Source: Juglans regia
Taxonomy: Eukaryota > Streptophyta > Magnoliopsida > Fagales > Juglandaceae
NCBI RefSeq assembly: GCF_001411555.2
Contig: NC_049915.1
Coordinates: forward strand, 18,552,640 to 18,616,639
DNA length: 64,000 bases
Direction of reading: 5' to 3'
Each line of letters begins with the position of its first letter. Within the stretch, counting starts at the first letter, position 1. The notes under the pieces were generated by a model. It did not search any database. It was not told the DNA's origin and was given only the letters and a program-made list of their open reading frames with translations. The translations under genes and the position numbers were made by a program. Below, piece by piece: positions 12,651 to 23,148 of the stretch.

Positions 12651-13028
12651 TTGGCCTCCCAACCGAAGGGCTTGAGTGAGGGACATGAAGTGGAAGATGA
12701 GGGCATGGAGAGGGAGTTAGGGGCCGAGGTTCCTAATGACTTGAGGGAGTATGTGAGGAAGGGTGGCCAATTGGCAATCGAAGCCTTGGTTCAGTGGAGG
12801 GGGCTCCCAACCGAAGATGCTACATGGGAGAGTGTTCAGGTTCTCAAAGATCAATTCCCAGATTTGGACCTTGAGGACAAGGTTCGTCTTGAAGGGGGGA
12901 GGATTGATGGAGATCCAAGAAGAGCTATTCGTAATGCCACTAGGAGGGCTAGGCGTGCCGAGGTTAGGAGGGTGGCATTGAGGTGCATGCATGGCTCGGG
13001 TGATGGGTCTCTTGACAAGGTCAACTAG
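12651..13028 (+). pseudogene. Gypsy integrase C-terminal end with chromodomain
   Basis: The open frame ends at a TAG just before the second LTR. Its middle part, ALVQWRGLPTEDATWE followed by DQFPDLDLEDKVRLEGG, is the chromodomain-like end of chromovirus integrases, which directs integration by binding chromatin. A basic tail rich in Arg follows. The catalytic core of integrase is absent. The same tail is present again in the fragment at 10306-10437. Confidence 0.78.
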
Positions 13029-13041
13029 AGGAGGATCAAGT

Positions 13042-13557
13042 TGTTAGCCAATTCCTTGATTTTAGGGGTTGGTTGACAAATCCCTTGAACTTAGGGGATG
13101 AGGCAAACCCCTTGATTTTAGGAGATTGGGCGGTTGCTAGAGGGTTGGCCTAATATCTCCATCAAATTAGGGTGATTATCTATTTGTTAATTTGTTTGAG
13201 TTTGTTTCCTTTATTTTAGAAGTTGTTGTGATTGTTTCCTTAATTTTAGAAGTTTGACTTGTTTTGAAATTGTGATTTTAAATTTCAAAAGAAGTTGTTA
13301 GAGGGAATAAGTGGGGGAAGGCTAGTCGAACCGTAGTACTATTTATTTCGGGTTTGCAATGTAATTGAGCATTATGCTATTTTCAATAAAAGTGAAGCTT
13401 ATGCTTTGTCACCCTAATTTTTGAGAATTGTGTGCTAGCCCGAGTTAGTCTTAATTTTCACCATCATACCAATCGAATCTTGGTGTTGCCTTGAGGTAAC
13501 CCTGGATTCAATCACCCAACACGCCACAAACACTTGAGTGAGACTGAGGCTTCCATC
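13042..13557 (+). repeat. Gypsy LTR, right copy
   Basis: Matches the left LTR along its whole length with scattered substitutions. It begins TGTTAGCC and ends TTCCATC, where the final A of the left copy is changed or lost. A purine-rich tract (AGAGGAGGATCAAG) immediately precedes it. Confidence 0.88.
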
Positions 13558-13765
13558 TAGGGGCCTTAGACAATGGCCTAAATGGCCTTACCATTGAAAC
13601 GGCCCTAGTTGGCTGATTGGTTCTCTAGTTGTGATGCACGTACCGATGCACATCAACAAATTGTTCCTTTTCTATGGTTAGATATCTTTTGAGCTTTTAA
13701 TCAAAATTAATTTGTTTTCTGTTTTCTTTTTGGAATATAACCGTTTGAGTGCTCATCTAAATTAG

Positions 13766-13944
13766 AGAAATGCTTTAGTCACAAAATAATTTTACAAAAG
13801 TAAATTAATAAATTGACATAGTTTGATGTGGTATGTCAGATTATAAAATTAATTTTATTATTAAATAGATCTAACGTATCACATGAAACCATATCAATTT
13901 GTGAGTTTACTTTTATAAAACTTAATCGTGGTTGGAGCACTTAT
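13766..13944. mobile_element. MITE family 1, copy A (foldback element)
   Basis: About 180 bases whose ends are imperfect inverted repeats. The left end reads AAATGCTTTAGTCAC and the right end, inverted, AAGTGCTCCAACCAC. AAAGTAAA...AAATTGA-type stretches follow on both arms, and the centre contains AGATCTAACGTATCA. Related copies lie at 21857 and 28205, with fragments near 26334. No coding capacity. The superfamily is not certain (hAT- or Mutator-like). Confidence 0.7.
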
Positions 13945-14016
13945 CAATAAATTAACATATGCTAATTAACAATCGCAAACTTTGCCTAGCTAAAATGTAC
14001 TCGATTAATATTAGAC

Positions 14017-14060
<44 letters not shown>

Positions 14061-15352
14061 TTCTTACACTTAAAATGTTGGTACAGTTTCATTAGTAATG
14101 AGGACCTAGTAATTAACATGAGAGCTAGCTACCCAAAACAAGGGTGCACTAACCCTACTAAATTGATTAGCCGGCATTAATATATAGAGCTTCAAAAGTA
14201 TTATATATATGTTAATTTACCATTAATATTAATGTCTAATTTCCATCATAACTCGTAACTGATTATTTTGACCTTAGGCCAAGAAAATTATTTAGATGTA
14301 AGTACTCGTGCTAAATTTAACATGAGGAACTTATGAATTGAAGACAATAGATCAAATTAAACCTGAAAAAAAATGCGTGAAAGAGCTTTTTGAAGTTGGT
14401 TTTTATGGGCGATTTCAATATATATTACCAAATTAAGTTATTATGGCCAATTTACTACATGTTTACGTGCGATATTGTCCCATTTACCTCATAGTCATCT
14501 AATTTTATCATCATTGCGATGGTTTTATGTCAAGATATTCCAGCACCATTAACTTTAAAATGTGACAACTCGATTCAGATCTCTCAATCAACGGTGTGTG
14601 ATCATATTTCATATTTGAATATAAGTTGTTAAATAATTTTGGAGTGGAGTTATGACTAGAGTAGCTAGAGTTGGGCTGGGCTTGATTGGGCTGCTTAACC
14701 CACAACAGATCTAATTTTTTTCTGGGCTCTGGACATCATGTCTAGTTGTAAATTTCTATGTAGCTGTAACATGCATGTAGTCAAGACATATTTATTATTC
14801 TTGAGTAATATTATCTATATATTATCTCTTTTACTTGCATTTTCCCACCATCTTATGATACAGTATTTAATAATTAAAGATTATATATTATGCTTTATTT
14901 GTAGGCTAAATATTATTTAATATCACGTCAAGAAATGTCGAGAGGATGGTATTAAAAACGATGATAAATAGAATATTTCTACGTAAAAAGAGAAAATCAA
15001 GACCCACATTCGAGAGAGATCGAGAGAGAGAGATCATTTGATCATAAACTAAAGGCCGTAAGTACGTACATTGAAGACTTTTATTTGGAGTAGATCCACA
15101 AGAAGTATTATTACATCACGTTATAATTGAGAAGTGAAAACGTTTCAAGAGATGCTTACAAAAGAAGCAGCATTTATGACATATTCTACAGTACCTTCGA
15201 TCAAGTAGTAGTAGAAACTGTATATATTTATTTTTGTTTACTTATAATAATATTAATGGAGAGGCTAGAGCCATGAGATCAGGGCATTTATCTGTTCAAC
15301 ACTGATCGATGATCTTCTTATTGCATGCACGCGCATTGAGGCAATTTATTTA
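13945..15352. other. Intergenic DNA downstream of the cyclase
   Basis: AT-rich with a (TA)n run at 14020-14053 followed by CACACAC. No credible open frame. On the minus strand AATAAA-type sequences just after the cyclase stop (15344-15352) and at about 15224-15229 could serve as poly(A) signals. Confidence 0.5.
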
Positions 15353-18300
15353 TTATGCAAGTAGAACTCGTCTGCGGTATTCCCCAAGAGCCCATAAGGG
15401 GAATATGTCTCTATATGCTGCATAGTTTAATCCACAATACCTAAAATACACCCCTGTGATTTCCTGCAGTAGTACATTCCCAATAATAACCTTCGTTAAT
15501 GCTTATACTTGGGACATTAGAATTTTTTTATTTTTATTTTTATTTTTATTTTTTTAAAGAGACATGATTTGTATAGTCATAGGTTGCGCAAACCCAGCAC
15601 TAAGTTAGCAAATCTTTAATTGTAAGCCTTACTTTTTTTCAAAGATAGTGAGTTAGCTGGACATGCATATCTTATAACTATATCTAACATTATTTTGGAT
15701 AAACGTGAAATAATTAATACCTGTTGAGGGAAGTCACCATCTTCCATTTGCGAGTTGATCAATACCCTTATTCCACGATGAATTGGTGTTGGATCTATCT
15801 CACCCTGAGTTTGAATATTTAAAAACATTCATAATTAATCTACATATGTAAGAGGTAAGATGGAAGAAAACTTTGATGGAGAAAAGTAAAGACCTATACC
15901 TGTCCTCCTTCAATGAGTGCTAACAAAGCCCATGCAGTTTGGACAACATTTTCTCGGTCACCTTCTACATTTGTCCACACCTGTTACAAAAAGAAACTTG
16001 ATTTCATGACTCTCTTCATGATTTTCCATTCCTTTTTTTGGATATGGTTTGATCTGAAACAAGTTGTTCATACCTTGTTGTGGCTTGATAGGTAACTCTC
16101 TCCCCATCCACCATTTGGTAGCTGCTTTGATATCAAAAACTCACAAGCTTTGCGTATTGCTGGACAATTTTGGTAATTTCTTCCACAAGATGCCAATCCT
16201 GATACAGCAAACCATGTACCATAGGTGTAGCAAATCGCCCAATTTCCATACCTGTTTAATATAAAGCTAAAAGAGTCAGTACTACTTCAGGTAGAAAAAT
16301 CAATTCTGCAGCTATGCATAATAGCATTTCATTTTTGAAGAATACAATGCTTGAGAAACATAGAGTTACCATGATCCATCAGGTTCTTGTACGTCTTGGA
16401 TGTATTGAAGGGCCCTGGAAATGCTACTGTCTATCTCCGTCCTTCGGTGTTTGGGATAGAATTTCCTAAAGATTGCAAGACCTTGAAGTGCTGATGAAGT
16501 GCATTCTACATACCTATATATATATATAAGGTGACAATTCTCATGTTAGGAAGAAAATATGACCAATATTGTGGCAATTGTTGTTCTGATAAAGTTATAT
16601 CATCTTACTCTCGCTCAAAGAGAGGATCCTCAAAGACTTCGGTGGGGTTGAACTTCTGCGAAAAATATAAACAAAATTTATGTTAGTAAGTGCAGAGTTA
16701 GCACAATGATTTCTTATCATAATTATGAACATATTTGTGTTTTATGAAATTTGAGATATTGGAAGTCAGCCTTATCATAAAGCTTACCTGCATCCATGGG
16801 GATGCTCTACGAGGCTCCCATGCTGGGTAACCACCATTTTTACTCTGTAGTGGCAATTGAAAGAAAGTCGATTATTCATCAGGTAAAGCATTTTAAAGAT
16901 GAAAATGAGTAAAATACAGAATATATAGGTGGGTTGAATTCTTACTTGTAGGGAAAGAATGACATTCACGGCATCATAATACCGCTGAGTCTCCATTTTT
17001 TCCCCAACTAAGTCAGTGGACATTTGGGAGAACAGGAGTGTAACCTGCAGAAGAGAAGGTTTTGCTAAAACTCAAATTCTTCCTTCCATACAAACCTTGA
17101 TCAGAACGTGTAATTTTTGTATAAATGTATTTCAATAGCATTGAGACATTACCTTCAACCCTTCTCCTGTGACATCAGAGACTTGCCAACCATAGTCCTG
17201 CATTGAGAGTGTCCAACTTCCTTTAGTCATGTGTCTGTGCATAGCTTTGAAGTCCCCAGGAGGGTCATCTTGGACCTGGAAAATAACCATGATTCAGTTC
17301 ATAACACTATATTCCATAAAACAATGTAATTAATGGATATTTGAAAAATATTCTGACCTGTGAAGCCTTTATAAATTCGTGCGCTTTACGTAATGTTGGC
17401 CCGTACTCTTCACTTAGATTACAAGACAGAATAGCTTGAATAGCAAAAACTGCAAGCCATGTCTGACAGCCCAAACTCTGCATCACCCAAGTCAGGCATC
17501 ATTCAGTATATTTCTAGGAGAAGATAAGTCTTCAAATGGATCAAGATGTTGGGTTCTTTAGGCTTGACTATTCAGCAATGATTTAAGTATATGGGATTGC
17601 ATGAGCATTCATACTCATTTATGGATGATCATTTTACCTGAACTTTTAATCCATCTTCTGCAATCCAATAGTAGTCTGGAAGTCTGGCTAAGTGAAGCTT
17701 GTATGCCTCTGAATTTGGATCATCAACCCAACGGGCCATCAAACATAAAACCTTTCAAAAAACAAGTTACCTTTACAAATTTAGTACATTGAGTACACAT
17801 CAAATGTCTTTGATTCTGGTAGAATTGAAGTACTAGCTAGTTATTGACCTTTTCAACGCATCCAATGCATAGATATCTACTGATCTCGTCCTCATAACGA
17901 ACATGACCAATGGCTGCTTTTATTGCCCTCTCTCTAAACCATGAAAAGGGCCAACGCTTGAGAAGAGGTTCAGCTACATGTTGAAGAAATTCCCATGCCA
18001 AATCTTGTAACAAAGGATGTGGATAGTAGAGATCCTCCTATTTTATTAGCAGCACTTCAAATGAGTTCTAGGTTTTCATGTATGAATTTCACCAGAAGAC
18101 TTTTGATAATTACTTATGCAATTAAAAGATCTATGCCCACAATAATAATATTATCTGAGTCGAGCATATTCTTTTCTGAAACATTTTGAAAATTGCTCAT
18201 CATAAGCAGATTAGAGACTGGAAAAGAAAGACATAAAAGATAACTATTCTACTAACCTTTGCAATTGTATTCCTGGCTTTGTTCCAGTTAATTAGTTCAT

Positions 18301-21300
18301 AAGGCTCATTGTATAGCTCTCGCCGTATTGATTTAACCAACTCAGTGATCGGACCGACATACTTCTTCCCATATAGATAAGACATTGGCATGTAAACTAA
18401 GCGACAATAGCATAACATTTTGCCTGCATTTCACATAGTTAAAGGCCAAGAGGATTAGTTAGAACAACCAGACTTGCTGTGACATTTGTTCTTGTAATTG
18501 AAGGATGAGTCACAAAAACTAACCTGGACTAAGGGGGATGGAATTAGGAAGAAGCCAGAACTCTGGGGGTAATGGATTACATCCAGACCATTCATACGCT
18601 CCTAGTACCTATACATGAGAGGAGAAGTTCTAAGTTTTCACTAGACGGATAAAACAATTAAGACTCCTGTACCATCATAAGGTAAATATATTTTGTAGAA
18701 TTCAATGTGGAAATGCCTCCATCATTACAAATATAGTATTGCAAATGCATGAACTTTTACTGTATGCATCAAAATGGAGAAGCTCAGCCATTACTATTGC
18801 ATATTTTGTTTTATAAGAATCCAAGCAGTTATACTTATCCGTACACCAGATATCTTTCACTACATATTTTATTCTCTTAAATAACTTTTTTCTTGCCCTC
18901 TAAAAATGACATGCCTGCTTACTTAAGTTGCTATGTCTTATTTGTTTTCGCAGATGAGATGAGTTGAAATAAAAGTTGAAAGTTGAATAAAATATTGTTA
19001 GAATATATTTTTTTTAATATTATTTTTGTTTTGAGATTTGAAAAAGTTGAATTCTTTATTTTATTTTATGTGAAAATTTGAAAAAGTTGTAATGATTGAT
19101 GAGAATGGTTGTGAAAACAAACGAGGCTGATTAATAGTTTTAGTTCCTAAAATGATTGAAACTATTAATGGTTTCTTTTTAAAGAAATAAAAATCTGATT
19201 TTTGTTTCCTAAAATCATGAAAACTAATTCTGATTCCCTAATAAAAAAAAATAATCTGTCTAGTTTCCTAACATCATTGAAGCAAGTTCTAAGTTACTAA
19301 CATATCCAATTTAGTGAATAGAGTTATAGGAACTCCTAACAATTGTTCATACCGAGACCCAAAATTTCCCCCATGATGGCATCGCCACAATGCCGCCATG
19401 GTCGAGCATCCATTTCCGGCCTCTAGCCATGGCCCCATCTTCACCATCTTCAGGTCCCTCTCCAAGTAACCTTAAGGCAATATAGCTCAAAGCTGAGCCA
19501 AACATTGTGCTGTGTCCCACTATATGGAAACTCCATCCTCCATCTTCATTCTGTCCAACAAACACACGAACAACTATGTAAGTTTAATATATATAGCTAC
19601 AATTCAGTTTCCTTAGCCTTTTCTGGTTGGCCAAATAGGGATGTAAATTGAACACAAACCTGAGTATTATACAAGTATCGAGTAATTTCCTTCCGGTGAT
19701 GTGATGAAAGAACAGTACTGAGATCCCCAGTAATGTACAATGCCATTACCTGCATTTGGTAATAACTTCAACTAAGTTACTTAGAAACAACTACTCAAGA
19801 TAATTACGAAGAAATTCATGAGCCTAACTCATTTCATAAAATTGGTTTTACAAGAGATGATTGTTTATTACTTATAAACATTCCGAAGACCTTGTCCACA
19901 GATAATGTGAGATTATTCCTCAACACTCTTCCTCACGTGTATACCAGTATTTTTTTTTGGTCCTTGTTACGGGGTAAATAGTGTGGGCCTCCATCCGTCC
20001 TGTGGCAAGCTCTGATATCATGAAAAAATTTATGGGCATAATTCATCTCATAAAATCTGTTCTACAAGAGATGATTGCTTATTATTTATAAACATGCTCA
20101 AGACATTGTCCACATACAATGTGAGATTATTCCTCAACAAATTAATTTTTGTGCAAGTTTTTGGACTAAAAAAAGCTAAAAAAAAAAAAAACATTTCAAC
20201 AAAGATTTGAGAACATACGTACCAAGGGTGGAAGGAAAAACAAGGGTCCACCGAATTCAGCAGGCCAGTGGCCATCATGAGACTGAAGGGTTGAAAGGTT
20301 GTTTAGTGCTCTTCTCACTGTAATTGTCACTGCTTCCTCTGTTATTTCCTCTGTTTCTTTCACTGTTACTGGTGGTGGCATTGGCCCACGCGGATTCTCC
20401 TTTCTAAGCTGAGTTTCAAGTGGCAAAATCAAAGACATCAGAGTTAGAATTTTTCAGAATCCCAACACACAGCAAAATCCTTAAATTTGAGTAAAGAAAT
20501 TAGTTTATCAAGCTGTCATGGTCTTCTTTTCAAGTCAATACTGTTTCCTTTCTACTTAACTGCATAAGTTGCGAGAAGGGTGTAAATTTTTACAGGGTAT
20601 ATAGTAATTAGTATGTAAAGACAAACCATACTAGTTTTTTTTGGCTCAGTACGTTCAAATCTTTATAGACCCAACCATTCAATTCCGGTTGGCGGTTGGC
20701 TGACTTCGTCAAAGGCAGCTAATTGGGCATCAAAAAACCTAAATGCACGTGTTTGACCCAAGAGAAACTTCCCATGCAGGACAGAGTATGACTATAAGAG
20801 GGAAACAGAGAAAGCTGTTGGTGGAGAGATGATGGCCAGAAAACGTGATTATTGTGGTGGTGAAGCAGTATGGTTGTGTTAGCGAAAAAAGAGAGATTAA
20901 ATGAGAGAAAAATAGACCTATAAATATAGGTCTTACAGTATTTATTACTCATTTAATAATGCACGAAATATTTATATAAATATCAATAAATACTATATGA
21001 TAAATCTCTCTATTAAAATTCATGCTAGGAATGGAATTAAATGACACAAAATTTCTCCAATTAAAAAAAAGGGTTTCAAAATTGATAAAAAAAAAAAAAA
21101 ATTTGTCATTTATATCGGTCTCATTTCTTCTGTCAAATCAAATATCTTTCAAATGAGGAATTAAATATAGCATTAATCTTATATTGAAGCAAGTGGCTTT
21201 AGTGGGACTGCATTTACTCTAGCACAATAAAACTTTTTCCACGTGGAAATGATATTGTAACTTTGAACAAAGGCAGGAAAGATAGAAAATTACAGAGGGT

Positions 21301-22558
21301 TGCAACCAAATGCTATTCTTATTTTCCCAAAATTTTAAATTGTTATTTTTTAAGAACTTTTTAATTAGATATCATATAAATGGCAGATAAATAAAAAATA
21401 ATAAAAAATATTTTTTTATGTCACAAAAAAATATGCAAAATTTCTGATGATGGCTACATGATATGGCTTTCCAAAGATGCAAAAAGTCATCGCTAAAAGC
21501 AGATAAGAATTACAAAAATTCTCCAAAAACGACAATATTAATATTGTTAAACCACAAAAGTCTAAACTCTTGACGTGGGAAATTAAAGTGACATTGAGGA
21601 GAATTAATTGTCATATGGAAAAATGCAAATTAGTGCTGCCATGTACTCATGCATGCACTTCCATCTTCCACAGACATTTTCAAGGAATAATATGGCTTGA
21701 AGTTGACAACATGATTAATTGTTTGGCATGAGAACGAAATCGCCTATTAATTGGTTATGTGAACGGTGATCTGAATTTTCTCGAGAATAAACTTGAATCC
21801 ATTAAAAGGCGGCTAGCTGGTGGGCATGAGAATATTCTTGTACAAAAAGAAAAAGGGAAATGATTTAATTACAACGAAATTTTAAAAGTAAATTCATAAA
21901 CTGATATGGTTTGATGTAGACTATTACATTATAAAACTAGCTAGTTACTTATATTATAGAGTACTAGATCTAACGCGTATCATATGAAACTATTGTCAAT
22001 TTGTGAATTTACTTTTATGAAATCTCTTTGTGAATTTACTAATTTCTATGCAGTTGTTGTTGTTGTTTTATTAGAGAGAAATCTAGGACGTCTCATATGA
22101 AAAAGATTAATTTTTTAATAGTGAATCCCACTTTTTTCTAAAATGATTACACAAAGTTTACATATTCCATAGCTGTATGTAGTATTACTCTAATTCTAAA
22201 TACCCTCTAGTCTCATTCAGTTTATGTATATTAACTCCTTTGATGATCCTACATTATTTACTCACTAAGTACTACCTAATTAACTATAATTAATGACTCA
22301 CTAATTAAATAAACCATATAAGAGAAAATACAAGCTAGAGAGATTGAGGGAGAGAAATTAAACCTGCATCCTCATCAAAAGATCAGAACTTTGTTTCTTC
22401 TTATATCGATTTTTCTTGTACTCTTCGCGAACCCTTTCAACTTCAGCACGTTCTTCGGGAGTACCTGCATCAGGATCGAATTCCCAATGTTCTCGCCCAA
22501 TGAAATTGTTTACACTCACCAAATCAGGCCCTCCTTCAGATACCTTTAACTTCCACAT
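15353..22558 (-). CDS. OSC: Oxidosqualene cyclase, lupeol-synthase type, intact 18-exon gene with DVTGE acid motif
   Basis: Membrane-bound ER enzymes of this family cyclise 2,3-oxidosqualene to a triterpene alcohol. Exons (minus strand): 22364-22558, 20223-20408, 19660-19749, 19353-19550, 18524-18608, 18257-18423, 17849-18037, 17638-17751, 17358-17477, 17153-17275, 16946-17044, 16788-16844, 16609-16655, 16370-16513, 16074-16251, 15900-15980, 15721-15804, 15353-15463. All introns are GT-AG and the phases agree, giving 755 residues, the usual family length. The start [10 protein letters not shown] and the end [10 protein letters not shown] are canonical. Several QW repeats are present ([29 protein letters not shown]). 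MLCYCR at 254-259 has Leu where beta-amyrin synthases have Trp, which favours lupeol. Oddities: the acid motif at 482-486 is DVTGE instead of DCTAE, and W415 is followed by Leu where Asp is usual. The frame is fully open, so it is not a decayed copy. The product is uncertain. Confidence 0.95.
17162..17176 (-). other. Altered acid motif of the cyclase (DVTGE for DCTAE)
   Basis: The codons GAT GTC ACA GGA GAA encode Asp482-Val-Thr-Gly-Glu486 inside a perfectly typical context (GWQVSD before, GLK after). In the family the Asp protonates the epoxide and neighbouring Cys residues hold it by hydrogen bonding. Here Cys483 is Val and Ala485 is Gly. The other family Cys partner (VECTS, Cys561 in exon 14) is kept. 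Confidence 0.93.
18401..18418 (-). other. Product-specificity motif MLCYCR of the cyclase
   Basis: Residues 254-259 at the beginning of exon 6. Published swaps in the family (Leu versus Trp at the second position) change the main product between lupeol and beta-amyrin. Leu is present here. Confidence 0.9.
18937..19125. mobile_element. MITE family 2, copy inside cyclase intron 4
   Basis: Matches the family seen at 22934, 29608 and 59742. It has a GATGAGATGAGTTGAA-type left arm, a centre of TAAAATATTGTTAGAATAT, then TTGAAAAAGTTGAATTC and a right end AAAACAAACGAG that mirrors the left TTTGTTTTC. Non-coding. It lies wholly in intron 4 (18609-19352) and does not touch the splice sites. Confidence 0.65.
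19807..20139 (-). mobile_element. TRIM retroelement inside cyclase intron 2
   Basis: Two direct repeats of exactly 119 bases (19807-19925 and 20021-20139) flank a 95-base interior. On the minus strand the 5' repeat ends in CA and is followed directly by TGATATCAGAGC (20009-20020), a one-base variant of the initiator-Met tRNA primer-binding site. A purine-rich tract precedes the other repeat. Both flanks carry the 5-bp duplication AATTA (19802-19806 and 20140-20144). These features define a terminal-repeat retrotransposon in miniature. The repeats differ at roughly 18-20 positions, so the insertion is old. It sits in the same orientation as the gene. Confidence 0.85.
21857..22030. mobile_element. 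MITE family 1, copy B, in cyclase intron 1
   Basis: Shares with the copy at 13766 the stretches AAAAGTAAATTCATAAACTG, GGTTTGATGT, GATCTAACG and TTTGTGAATTTACTTTTATG in the same order, with inverted-repeat ends. It is contained in intron 1 (20409-22363), the longest intron of the gene. The rest of that intron is AT-rich and holds no recognisable coding sequence. Confidence 0.65.
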
Positions 22559-22653
22559 TCTTTATGGCGTCACAGATATTAACCTAGATTAATCATACAA
22601 GATGATCAATATCTTATTATTATCAAATTAATATGTTACGTACCCTAAACAAC

Positions 22654-22663
22654 TATATATATA
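22654..22663 (-). promoter_or_regulatory. Candidate TATA box of the cyclase
   Basis: TATATATA on the minus strand lies about 100 bases upstream of the ATG at 22558, a normal distance for a plant gene with a short leader. AT-rich sequence makes such matches common. The alternative is a remote leader exon near 25.0 kb spliced to an acceptor at about 22588. Confidence 0.35.
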
Positions 22664-22933
22664 GCTATGTATATGAACATGACAAAATAAGGTCAAATCA
22701 AGTATTAATTAAAGACATAATTCGAGGAGATAATTCGGCCTATAGCTTGAAGTTAAGACTTGCATTAAATATTTATGTACTGAATAAGTATAAATTCTTG
22801 AGGTTAGAATGAAAAAGAGACAGATCCGCTACAAGAAAACTGATTAATGTAGGTACGTACGTACGCATAAAGTGTTTTGAATATTTAATATTCATGCATG
22901 CACGATTAGAAATTCGGATGGTATCTATCTCTT

Positions 22934-23148
22934 AGGAGTGGTTTGAATTTAGAGATGAGTTGAGATGGATTGAGATGGTTTGTGAATAATAGAATAAAAG
23001 TTAAATTATTTATTATATTTTATGTGAAAATTTGAAAAAATTATTTTGAGATTTAAAAAAGTTGAATTATTTATTATATTTTATGTGAGAACTTGAGAAA
23101 ATTATAATGATGAGTTGATGTGAGTTTTGAATATAAACGTGACCTAGA
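22934..23148. mobile_element. MITE family 2, copy upstream of the cyclase
   Basis: The left end is GTTTGAATTTAGAGATGAGT and the right end TTTTGAATATAAACGTG. The ends are inverted with respect to each other. The interior has two TTGAATTATTTATTATATTT-type stretches, which looks like an internal duplication. It lies about 400-600 bases upstream of the cyclase start, so it may overlap the promoter region. Confidence 0.65.

Larger units (their letters stand above)
10306..13557 (+). mobile_element. Ty3/gypsy chromovirus remnant with two LTRs and internal deletion
   Basis: The layout on the plus strand is: a 3' internal fragment (10306-10450), LTR (10451-10967), primer-binding site, gag, aspartic protease, a junction near 12560-12650 where reverse transcriptase, RNase H and most of integrase are missing, a chromodomain end of integrase, and a second LTR (13042-13557). 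The chromodomain places it among chromoviruses. The 145 bases left of the first LTR repeat the sequence just left of the second LTR (12902-13041). Two elements therefore once shared the middle LTR, or an unequal exchange took place. No clean target-site duplication is visible. Confidence 0.85.

Noticed and set aside
20719..20952. Minus-strand open frame inside cyclase intron 1, possible alternative exon
   Set aside because: Its sequence (His- and Ser-rich) has no match to cyclases, and exons 1 and 2 already join perfectly in frame.
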